Source of the DNA: Janthinobacterium lividum
Lineage (GTDB): Bacteria; Pseudomonadota; Gammaproteobacteria; Burkholderiales; Burkholderiaceae_D
Assembly (NCBI RefSeq): GCF_034424625.1
Contig: NZ_CP139976.1
Location: 4,650,001-4,714,000 of the forward strand
Direction of reading: 5' to 3'
DNA length: 64,000 nucleotides
Under the pieces are notes generated by a model that did no database searches, was not told where the DNA came from, and worked only from the letters and a program-made list of their open reading frames with translations. Both the position numbers and the translations under genes were made by a program. Every line of letters starts with the position of its first letter. Within the stretch, counting starts at the first letter, position 1. Shown piece by piece: positions 26,180 through 32,633 of this stretch.

Positions 26180-26416
26180 ATGAATTCAGAAAAACTGGCG
26201 CTGCTGGTCACGCGCGAAATGCCATATGGGAAATATCAGGGACGCTTGCTGGCCGACTTGCCGGGCCACTACCTGGGCTGGTTCGCGCGCGAGGGCTTCC
26301 CCTCGGGCGAACTGGGTAGTCTGATTGCGCTGATGTACGAGCTCGACCACAACGATTTGCGCAGCTTGCTCGACCCCTTGCGCACGCGCAAATCGCCGTG
26401 GCGGCCTGGGGAGTAA
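26180..26416 (+). CDS. DUF3820 family small protein
   Basis: 78 residues. MPYGKYQGRLLADLPGHYL, then WFAREGFPSGELG and LIALMYELDHNDL give the complete DUF3820 pattern, a small family sometimes annotated as a quorum-sensing-regulated virulence factor and resembling part of exonuclease-like folds. The function is not established. It ends 8 bases before the convergent glutaredoxin-like gene. Confidence 0.9.
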   Translation: MNSEKLALLVTREMPYGKYQGRLLADLPGHYLGWFAREGFPSGELGSLIALMYELDHNDLRSLLDPLRTRKSPWRPGE

Positions 26417-26424
26417 GGCTGGCC

Positions 26425-26808
26425 TTAAAACTGGCGCACCTTCTTTGCCAGCATGGCGCTGAACTCGCCATTTTCCACCAGCTTTTGCAGCTCGCTGGCG
26501 CCACCGATGAGCACACCGTTGACAAAGACCATGGGAAACGTGGGCCAGCCCGTCCACATCTTGAGGGCATTGCGGCGATGCCACTGGTTCAAATAGCTGC
26601 CGTATTGCAGGTACTGGTAGGGCGTGCCCAGCACGTCGAGGATCTTGCGCGCCTTGCGCGGAAACGGATTGAGCGCCATGCCGACCACCACCACCTGGTG
26701 CGCGGCGATGGCCGCCTGCACCTCGCGCACGATGTCCTTGTGTTTGCTGCCGATCAAGGGGCGGGCGGCGGAATGGATCTGGGCTTCGTCAAGGATGGCG
26801 CGGGTCAT
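26425..26808 (-). CDS. Glutaredoxin-like protein lacking the active-site cysteine
   Basis: 127 residues from the ATG at 26808, which has CCAGGA 6 bases upstream; a further ATG at 26859 lacks one. The thioredoxin-fold pattern of monothiol glutaredoxins is clear: VVVVGMALNPFPRKARKILDVLG, then W-P-T-FPMVFVNGVLIGGASELQKL with the cis-Pro and the glutathione-binding GGASEL loop. Where family members have a Cys (C-G-F-S or C-P-Y-C), this protein reads N-P-F-P, and I see no Cys in the predicted product. It is therefore unlikely to be a redox enzyme and may bind glutathione or a cluster partner only. Confidence 0.85.
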   Translation of the reverse strand: MTRAILDEAQIHSAARPLIGSKHKDIVREVQAAIAAHQVVVVGMALNPFPRKARKILDVLGTPYQYLQYGSYLNQWHRRNALKMWTGWPTFPMVFVNGVLIGGASELQKLVENGEFSAMLAKKVRQF

Positions 26809-26914
26809 GAAAGTCCTGGGATGAGTGGCACGTGGCGTGCGGATCACGCATTGTGCCATGCACAGTGGCTGGCGTGCGCTACACTGCGCCTCTTCTCCTC
26901 TTCACGTGAAATGT

Positions 26915-27460
26915 ATGCCAGCAATCCATCCTATGCTTGAATGGCGCCGCACTCGCCGCCTGATCGGCTCTTTTCTGCTGGCGGCCAGCTACGCCAGCGC
27001 CTTCGCCGCGGCCGAACCTGGGCTCGAAACGGGCTTGCTCCATGCGCTGCAGCTGAAAAAAGGCACCACGGAAAGAGTCGGCACCTCGGGCAAGGCCATC
27101 GCCGCCTACATGCGCGAAGGCTACATCGGCAAGCACCCCGACCAGCGCGCCGACTACACCGATTACTACCTGCTGAAAAAGCCCGCCAGCTTCATGGGGC
27201 ATGAACTGGTGCTCATCGAGGAAGAATACATCACGCAATACATCGGCTGCTGTGTCAGCCCCGGGGCCGGCGTGACGGTGAAGGTGCGCGGCAACACGCA
27301 GAAGCTGCAAGCGTTCGCCCGCGCCCAGCGCTGCACCTTGACCGACCCTGTCGATGTGCAACATGCACTGAACGACGTTGCCATCAAGACCCGGCTGCCG
27401 AAAGGCCACTACGCGTCATTAAGCTGCCGGGAACGCGATGCCGAGCGCGAAGAGCCGTAA
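26915..27460 (+). CDS. Exported protein of unknown function
   Basis: About 181 residues from the ATG at 26915, or 175 from 26933; neither has a good ribosome binding site. A positively charged start (WRRTRR) and hydrophobic LIGSFLLAASYASAFAAA form a signal peptide. The mature part has YTDYYLLKKPASFMGHELVLIEEEYITQY split over strands, a Cys-Cys pair (YIGCCVSPG) and a later Cys, suggesting a small periplasmic beta-rich domain with a disulfide. I do not recognise the family. It converges with the APH-like gene 29 bases away. Confidence 0.6.
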   Translation: MPAIHPMLEWRRTRRLIGSFLLAASYASAFAAAEPGLETGLLHALQLKKGTTERVGTSGKAIAAYMREGYIGKHPDQRADYTDYYLLKKPASFMGHELVLIEEEYITQYIGCCVSPGAGVTVKVRGNTQKLQAFARAQRCTLTDPVDVQHALNDVAIKTRLPKGHYASLSCRERDAEREEP

Positions 27461-27489
27461 GCTGCCACTGCCGTGACGGCTGGCGGCAT

Positions 27490-28311
27490 TCAGAACAGCT
27501 CGTCGAGCAGCCAATGAAATTGCAGCTTGCCTTGATCGGCATCAAGGATCCCATATTGCTGCAACAACCTTTGCGGTAGCGTGGCGTCCAACTCTCCAAG
27601 ACCGCGCCAGGCGATGGCCAGGTCCTGGTAGCGGTCAGCGACGCCCGCCCGCCCCACATCGAGGCAGCCGACGACGGCGCCTTCGTGCAGGAGGATATTG
27701 TCCAGCGAGAAGTCGCCATGCGTGACGACGAGGTCGGGTGCGAGGGGTAGGCACTCCTGCAGCGCCAGCCACACTTGCTCCGTTGTCCAGCCTGCCCGCC
27801 CGGCATCGAAATCGCCCGCATCGACCAGGCCCGCATCGATGCGCTGGCGCGCCTGGGGCAGCCGGACAGCATGGCCGGCGTCGAACGGGCAGTCGCTCAC
27901 GGGCAGCGCGTGCAGGCGGCGCAGGAAGGCCGCCAGCGCGTCGGTCACGGCGGGGCCAAGGGCGGGGTTTTCTTCCAGCACCGCTGACGCCGTTGTGCCT
28001 GGGATGGCCATCATCAGCAGCCATGCCTGGTCCGGGTCTGCCACGTGGGCGAACTCGACCACGGCAGGCACGGGCAGGTATTGCGCCAGCCAGCGCAGGC
28101 GCGCCAGTTCATCGGCGATGTCGGCGGCGGCACAACCCCTGCCGTGCTTCAGGTAAAGGTCCGGCACACCGTCCCTGCCATGCAGGCGGTAGACGGCAGC
28201 GTCCGACTCGCCGCCGCTGTCGCGCGCCCATTGATAAGCAACCACGGCGGCGGACAGGCTGGCGGGCATGGCTGCCGTCACGGCGGCTTGCCTGCTTTTG
28301 GATAGCTTCAT
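27490..28311 (-). CDS. Aminoglycoside 3'-phosphotransferase-like protein
   Basis: 273 residues, the length of APH(3') enzymes. The kinase-like motifs are intact: Brenner motif VVTHGDFSLDNILL (catalytic Asp in HGD, then Asn) and the metal-binding GCLDVGRAGVADRYQDLAIA, which is the APH(3')-specific version. It ends FHWLLDELF, like the KFYRLLDEFF end of known APH(3') proteins. It would phosphorylate kanamycin-type aminoglycosides at the 3'-hydroxyl using ATP. No mobile element is nearby and base composition matches its neighbours, so it looks like a resident chromosomal gene. Confidence 0.88.
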   Translation of the reverse strand: MKLSKSRQAAVTAAMPASLSAAVVAYQWARDSGGESDAAVYRLHGRDGVPDLYLKHGRGCAAADIADELARLRWLAQYLPVPAVVEFAHVADPDQAWLLMMAIPGTTASAVLEENPALGPAVTDALAAFLRRLHALPVSDCPFDAGHAVRLPQARQRIDAGLVDAGDFDAGRAGWTTEQVWLALQECLPLAPDLVVTHGDFSLDNILLHEGAVVGCLDVGRAGVADRYQDLAIAWRGLGELDATLPQRLLQQYGILDADQGKLQFHWLLDELF

Positions 28312-28327
28312 CTGCCTGGCCTTTTCT

Positions 28328-28816
28328 CTATCCCAGCGGCACGTACAAGCCCATCTTGAGACAGGTCAAGGCCACCGAGGTGCGGTAGCGCCGGATATTG
28401 TCGTCGCCGCCGAACAGGCGTTCCGTCAGCGCTTCGTATTCGGCCATGCTGCTGGCGGTAATGATCAGCAGGTAGTCGGCCTCGCCCGTGATGCCGTAGC
28501 ACTGCTGTATGGCAGGCTCGGCCATGATGCGCGCGCGCATGCCGGCCGTGCGCTGCGGGTGCTCGTCGTGCAAATGCACTTCCACCGTCAGGATCAGGGG
28601 GCGGCCCAGGCGGCTCGCGTCGAGCACGGCCACTTCATGACGGATCACGCCGCTCTCGCGCAGGCGGCGGATGCGCCGCTGCACGGCCGGCGCGGACAAA
28701 TGCACGGCCTGGGCGATTTCGCGCTGCGAGGTCGTGTTATCGCGCTGCAAGATATCGAGGATCGCCAGGTCGAAGGTATCGAGGGCAAGGGAAGGCGTGA
28801 GCGAAAGTTGCGTCAT
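28328..28816 (-). CDS. Lrp/AsnC family transcriptional regulator
   Basis: 162 residues from the ATG at 28816 (MTQLSLTPSL), the only start that gives a normal family N terminus; upstream in-frame codons would reach into the promoter. The winged helix DLAILDILQRDNTTSQREIAQAV followed by LSAPAVQRRIRRLRE is diagnostic, and the C-terminal RAM domain (CYGITGEADYLLIITASSM) binds an amino acid effector. It is divergent from an RhtA-like exporter with an 8-bp inverted repeat between them, so it likely controls that exporter in response to an amino acid, as LysG and related regulators do. Confidence 0.93.
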   Translation of the reverse strand: MTQLSLTPSLALDTFDLAILDILQRDNTTSQREIAQAVHLSAPAVQRRIRRLRESGVIRHEVAVLDASRLGRPLILTVEVHLHDEHPQRTAGMRARIMAEPAIQQCYGITGEADYLLIITASSMAEYEALTERLFGGDDNIRRYRTSVALTCLKMGLYVPLG

Positions 28817-28837
28817 GAAGGTCAAAATGCAGTGCAA

Positions 28838-28877
28838 ATATCGGAGCAGACACAATAAACTTTCGCTATTCCGATAT
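28838..28877. promoter_or_regulatory. Inverted repeat between Lrp-type regulator and exporter, candidate operator
   Basis: ATATCGGA at 28838-28845 and TCCGATAT at 28870-28877 are perfect inverted copies with centres 32 bp apart, about three DNA turns, inside the 77-bp gap between the divergent start codons. Spaced half-sites on one DNA face are typical of Lrp-family octamers. The repeat covers both likely promoters. Confidence 0.5.
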
Positions 28878-28893
28878 CAAGCCTTTTATCACC

Positions 28894-29781
28894 ATGCCAT
28901 TACGCCGCTATTCCTCATTGATTCCCCTGCTGGCCATCCTCGGCTCCGTCACCTGCCTGGGACTGGGCACGTCATGGGCCAAGCACAGCCTGTTCCCGCT
29001 GGTGGGCGCACAGGGCACGACGGCCGTGCGCGTGGGCTTTTCCGCCTTGCTGCTGTTGCTGTTCTGGCGACCGTGGCGCTGGCAGCTGAGCCGCGCCGAC
29101 CTGCGCACCGTGGCCCTGTACGGCGCGGCGCTGGGTTTGACGAACCTGTGCTTCTACATGGCCTTGCGCACGATTCCGTTCGGCATCGCCGTGGCGATCG
29201 AGTTTTCCGGCCCGCTGGCCGTGGCCCTGCTCGCCTCGCGCCGCCCCATCGACTTCGTCTGGGTGGCCCTGGCCGTGGCGGGACTGGCGCTGCTGCTGCC
29301 GCTCGGCCACGACGTCAGCAACCTCGACCCCACCGGCGTGCTGTTCGCCCTGGGCGCCGCCGTCTGCTGGGCCTCGTATATCGTCTTCGGCAAGCGCGCC
29401 AGCCATTTGCATGCGGGCCACTCCGTGTCGCTGGGCCTGGCCATGGCTGCCCTGGTGGTGGTGCCCGTCGGCGTGATGCACAGCGGCGCCGCCCTGCTCT
29501 CGCCTGTCGTGCTGGCCGTGGGGCTGGGCGTGGCCCTCATTTCCAGCGCCATCCCGATCTCGCTGGAAATGGTGGCCCTGAAGCGGCTGACGCCGCAAGC
29601 GTTCGGCATCATGAGCAGCATGGAACCGGCCGTGGCTGCCATGCTGGCGTACATCCTGCTCGACGAGCGCCTCGGTGCCCCGCAATGGCTGGCCATCGCC
29701 ATGATCATGGCCGCATCGATGGGCAGCTCGTACATGGCGCAGCGCCAGAAACGGGCGCCGGCCGCCGCCGTGCATACCTGA
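28894..29781 (+). CDS. EamA/DMT family exporter, RhtA-like
   Basis: 295 residues, ten predicted helices in two EamA repeats. Segments such as GLTNLCFYMALRTIPFGIAVAIEFSGPL, split over helices 3-4, and SSAIPISLEMVALKRLTPQAFGI in the second half match RhtA, the threonine/homoserine exporter of E. coli. It probably exports amino acids or related metabolites across the inner membrane. Divergent from an Lrp-type regulator that presumably induces it. It ends 3 bases before the stop of the convergent MFS gene. Confidence 0.9.
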   Translation: MPLRRYSSLIPLLAILGSVTCLGLGTSWAKHSLFPLVGAQGTTAVRVGFSALLLLLFWRPWRWQLSRADLRTVALYGAALGLTNLCFYMALRTIPFGIAVAIEFSGPLAVALLASRRPIDFVWVALAVAGLALLLPLGHDVSNLDPTGVLFALGAAVCWASYIVFGKRASHLHAGHSVSLGLAMAALVVVPVGVMHSGAALLSPVVLAVGLGVALISSAIPISLEMVALKRLTPQAFGIMSSMEPAVAAMLAYILLDERLGAPQWLAIAMIMAASMGSSYMAQRQKRAPAAAVHT

Positions 29782-29784
29782 ACC

Positions 29785-31008
29785 TCAGTGCGCGGCCGCA
29801 CCCGCCACATGGGCGGCCAGGTTCTTGCGCGCCAGCCACGCCAGCGGCAGCAAGGCGAGCAATGCGGCAGCCACGCCGGCCCACGGCGACGAGGCCATCA
29901 ACTGGCGCGAGACCATCAGCGCCCCCAGCATGGAGCCGAAGGAAATGCCCAGGTTGAACGCGGAAATGTTCAGGCCCGAAGCGAAATCGACGGCTTGCGG
30001 CGTATAGCGCTCGGCCGTGGCCAGCATGCCGGCCTGCAGGGCGGGCGACAGGCCGAAGGCGAACACGCCCCAGACGAACAGCATCGCCGTCATCATCCAT
30101 GGCGAGCTGATGCTCAAGGCAACGCCCGCTTGCGTGACGGCCAGCAATAGCAGCATCGCGCGCAAGGCCTTTTGCCAGCCCAGGTGGCTGGTCAGGTAGC
30201 CGCCCGCCAGGTTGCCGGCAAAGGTGGCGACACCGAACACGATCAGCAAGGCGCTGGCCATGGTGGCGGAAAACCCCGTCACATCCGTCAGGATGGGCGT
30301 AATGAACGTGAACGCGGCAAAGCTGCTGCCAAAGCCGAACGTCGTCACGGCCATCATGGTGAGGATGGGGCCGCTACCGAGGGCCGCCAGCTGCGTCATG
30401 GCCTTGCCGCCCTTGCCCTGCTGTAAGCCGGCCGGCAGCCAGCGCGCCATTGCCGCCAGACCCAGCGCAGCCAGCACGGCGACGGCAAAAAAGGGCAAGC
30501 GCCAGCCCATCAGGTTGCCGAGGAAGCTGCCGAACGGCACGCCGACCACCATGGCCAACGTCAGGCCCGCAAACATCACGGAAATCGCCCTGCCCGCCTG
30601 CGCCTTGTCCACCAGGCTGGCGGCCACGGTGGCGCCGATGGCAAAGTAGGTGCCGTGCGCCACGGCCGTGATGACCCTTCCCAGCAGCAACAGTTCAAAC
30701 GTGTGCGAAAAGGCGGCCAGCAGATTACCGGCAAGGAACACGCTCATCAGTCCCAGCAGGGCCGCCTTGCGCGGCAGGCGCGACATCAGCAGCACCAGCA
30801 GCGGCGTGCCGATGGCCAGCGCCAGCGCATACAGGCTGACCAGCGAGCCGGCCGACTCGATGGAAATATGTAAATCCTTGGCAATGGTCGGCAGGATGCC
30901 GACGACGATGAATTCGGTGACGCCGATGGCAAAGGCGCCGACGGCCAGCGCCAGCACGCCGGGCGGCATCTTGCTGGCTGAAGGGGAAACAGGGCTTGCG
31001 GTGGTCAT
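29785..31008 (-). CDS. MFS transporter, DHA1 efflux type
   Basis: 407 residues from the ATG at 31008, which has GGAGAA 5 bases upstream; an upstream extension into the intergenic region is spurious. Twelve helices; GAFAIGVTEFIVVGILPTIAKDL at the start and AVAHGTYFAIGATVAASLVDK between helices 4 and 5 place it in the same subgroup as the MFS gene at 24824-26035. It is a proton-driven exporter of unknown substrate. Divergent from a LysR regulator (starts 98 bp apart) and probably controlled by it. Confidence 0.9.
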   Translation of the reverse strand: MTTASPVSPSASKMPPGVLALAVGAFAIGVTEFIVVGILPTIAKDLHISIESAGSLVSLYALALAIGTPLLVLLMSRLPRKAALLGLMSVFLAGNLLAAFSHTFELLLLGRVITAVAHGTYFAIGATVAASLVDKAQAGRAISVMFAGLTLAMVVGVPFGSFLGNLMGWRLPFFAVAVLAALGLAAMARWLPAGLQQGKGGKAMTQLAALGSGPILTMMAVTTFGFGSSFAAFTFITPILTDVTGFSATMASALLIVFGVATFAGNLAGGYLTSHLGWQKALRAMLLLLAVTQAGVALSISSPWMMTAMLFVWGVFAFGLSPALQAGMLATAERYTPQAVDFASGLNISAFNLGISFGSMLGALMVSRQLMASSPWAGVAAALLALLPLAWLARKNLAAHVAGAAAH

Positions 31009-31047
31009 GGTATTTCTCCGGCAGAGTTCAAGCCAGCCAGTGTATCG

Positions 31048-31107
31048 ATGGAAACGCTTTTGATATAGACTCCAATAATGGAAACACCTGTGAAATGGAT
31101 TCAATAA
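31048..31107. promoter_or_regulatory. Imperfect 30-bp tandem repeat between MFS and LysR genes
   Basis: The 30 bases from 31048 (starting ATGGAAACGC) and the next 30 from 31078 (starting ATGGAAACAC) agree at 21 positions; both end in a CAATA-type sequence. The duplication fills most of the gap between the divergent start codons at 31008 and 31107. Two binding sites three helical turns apart would suit a LysR tetramer. The role as operator is inferred. Confidence 0.45.
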
Positions 31108-32015
31108 TGGCCAGGCAAGACATCAACCGCGCGTTCGAGATGGCCGTGTTTGTGGCCGTGGTGGAAACGGGCGCCTTTTCCGCCGCAGCGCGCCGCCTGG
31201 CCTTGACGCCGTCGGCCGTCAGCAAACTCGTCAGTCGCCTGGAAGCGCGGCTCGGCGCCCGTTTGCTTCAGCGCAGCACGCGCCAGCTCCACACGACGCC
31301 CGAAGGCGACGCTTTCTTTGTGCAGTGCAAGCGCATCCTCGACGATATCGATGGCGCCGAGCGCGAAGCGGCCCAGGGCGCGGCGCCGCGCGGGCGCCTG
31401 CGCATCAACTGCTTCGTGCCGTTCGGCGTGCGCCATCTGCTGCCCATCCTGCCCGAGTTCGCGCAGCGCTATCCCGACATCGTGCTTGACGTGGTGGTCA
31501 GCGATGCCATCGTCGACTTGCTGGAAGACCGCACGGACATCGCCATCCGCACGGGCAAGCTGAAGGAATCGAACCTGGTGGCGCGCAAGCTGGGTGAAGA
31601 CGCGATGGTCGTGGTGGCCTCGCCCGCGTATGTGGCACGGCACGGCCTGCCGCGCACGCCGCAGGACTTATCCACGCACAATCTGCTGGCCTTCAATTTC
31701 CGCTGCCAGAACGAAACCTGGCCCTTTCTCGATGAGGCGGGCAACACCGTGCAGGTGGCGCCGCAGGGCAATACCTGCGTCAGCGATGGCGAAAGCATGC
31801 GCCAGCTGGTGCTGGCAGGCATGGGACTGGGACGCTTTTCGCGCCAGCACGTGCTGCGCGATATCGAGCAAGGCGATTTGATACCCGTGCTGCAGGACTA
31901 CAATCCGGGCGACAAGGAACTCGTGCACGCCGTCTTCGTGGGGCCAGGCCTGCAAGTGCCGGCCAGGGTGCGCGTGATGCTCGATTATCTGCTGGAAAAA
32001 GTAAAACTGGGGTGA
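31107..32015 (+). CDS. LysR family transcriptional regulator
   Basis: 302 residues from the ATG at 31107; an ATG at 31095 is also possible. The helix-turn-helix reads VAVVETGAFSAAARRLALTPSAVSKLVSRLE over residues 12-45, followed by RLLQRSTRQLHTT and a periplasmic-binding-protein-like effector domain (GRLRINCFVPFGVRHLLP onward). It resembles the CrgA/DsdC-like subgroup that often represses a divergent MFS pump. The neighbouring divergent MFS gene and the duplicated repeat in the shared promoter support that role. Confidence 0.92.
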   Translation: MARQDINRAFEMAVFVAVVETGAFSAAARRLALTPSAVSKLVSRLEARLGARLLQRSTRQLHTTPEGDAFFVQCKRILDDIDGAEREAAQGAAPRGRLRINCFVPFGVRHLLPILPEFAQRYPDIVLDVVVSDAIVDLLEDRTDIAIRTGKLKESNLVARKLGEDAMVVVASPAYVARHGLPRTPQDLSTHNLLAFNFRCQNETWPFLDEAGNTVQVAPQGNTCVSDGESMRQLVLAGMGLGRFSRQHVLRDIEQGDLIPVLQDYNPGDKELVHAVFVGPGLQVPARVRVMLDYLLEKVKLG

Positions 32016-32088
32016 GCGCCGCCGACAAGCAGCGCGTCCTATAATCGGCCCTATCGTTGATATCGTTGAAACTTCAGGGAGCCGCGTC

Positions 32089-32622
32089 ATGCATGAGGAC
32101 TTGATCCACACCTTGCAAACCCGCTTCAGCCAGCACATGCACCGCCATGCGGACTTGACGTGGGACAGCGTGCTGGCGCGCTTGAATGCCGCTCCCGCCA
32201 GCCTGGCGGTATTGCGGCAAATGGAAGACACGGGCGGCGAACCGGACGTCATCGGGCATGCCGGCGACACGGGCGCCGTCACGTTTTGCGATTGCTCCGC
32301 AGAAAGTCCCATCGGCCGGCGCAGCCTGTGTTTCGATGCCGCGGCCCTGGCCGCGCGCAAGGCCAACAAGCCGGCCGGCAACGCGGTTGCCATGGCGCAA
32401 GCGATGGGTATCGCATTGCTGACGCAGGCGCAATACCGCCAGTTGCAGGAACTGGAACCGTTCGACCGCAAAACGTCGAGCTGGATTGCGACGCCGGACA
32501 GCATCCGGGCGCTGGGCGGTGCCCTGTTTTGCGACCGCCGCTATGAACAGGTCTTCGTCTACCACAATGGCGCCGAATCGTATTATGCGAGCCGGGGCTT
32601 TCGTGGCTTGCTACGCGTCTGA
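32089..32622 (+). CDS. DUF4256 domain-containing protein
   Basis: 177 residues, soluble. LQTRFSQHMHRHADLTWDSV at the N terminus, then GGEPDVIGHAGDTGAVTFCDCSAESP, GRRSLCFD, and a C-terminal YEQVFVYHNGAESYYASRGFRG follow the DUF4256 pattern across the full length. The family has no assigned biochemical role. It follows the LysR gene by 73 bases on the same strand, possibly with its own promoter, and converges with the EAL gene 11 bases away. Confidence 0.88.
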   Translation: MHEDLIHTLQTRFSQHMHRHADLTWDSVLARLNAAPASLAVLRQMEDTGGEPDVIGHAGDTGAVTFCDCSAESPIGRRSLCFDAAALAARKANKPAGNAVAMAQAMGIALLTQAQYRQLQELEPFDRKTSSWIATPDSIRALGGALFCDRRYEQVFVYHNGAESYYASRGFRGLLRV

Positions 32623-32633
32623 TCGCCGCTTGC

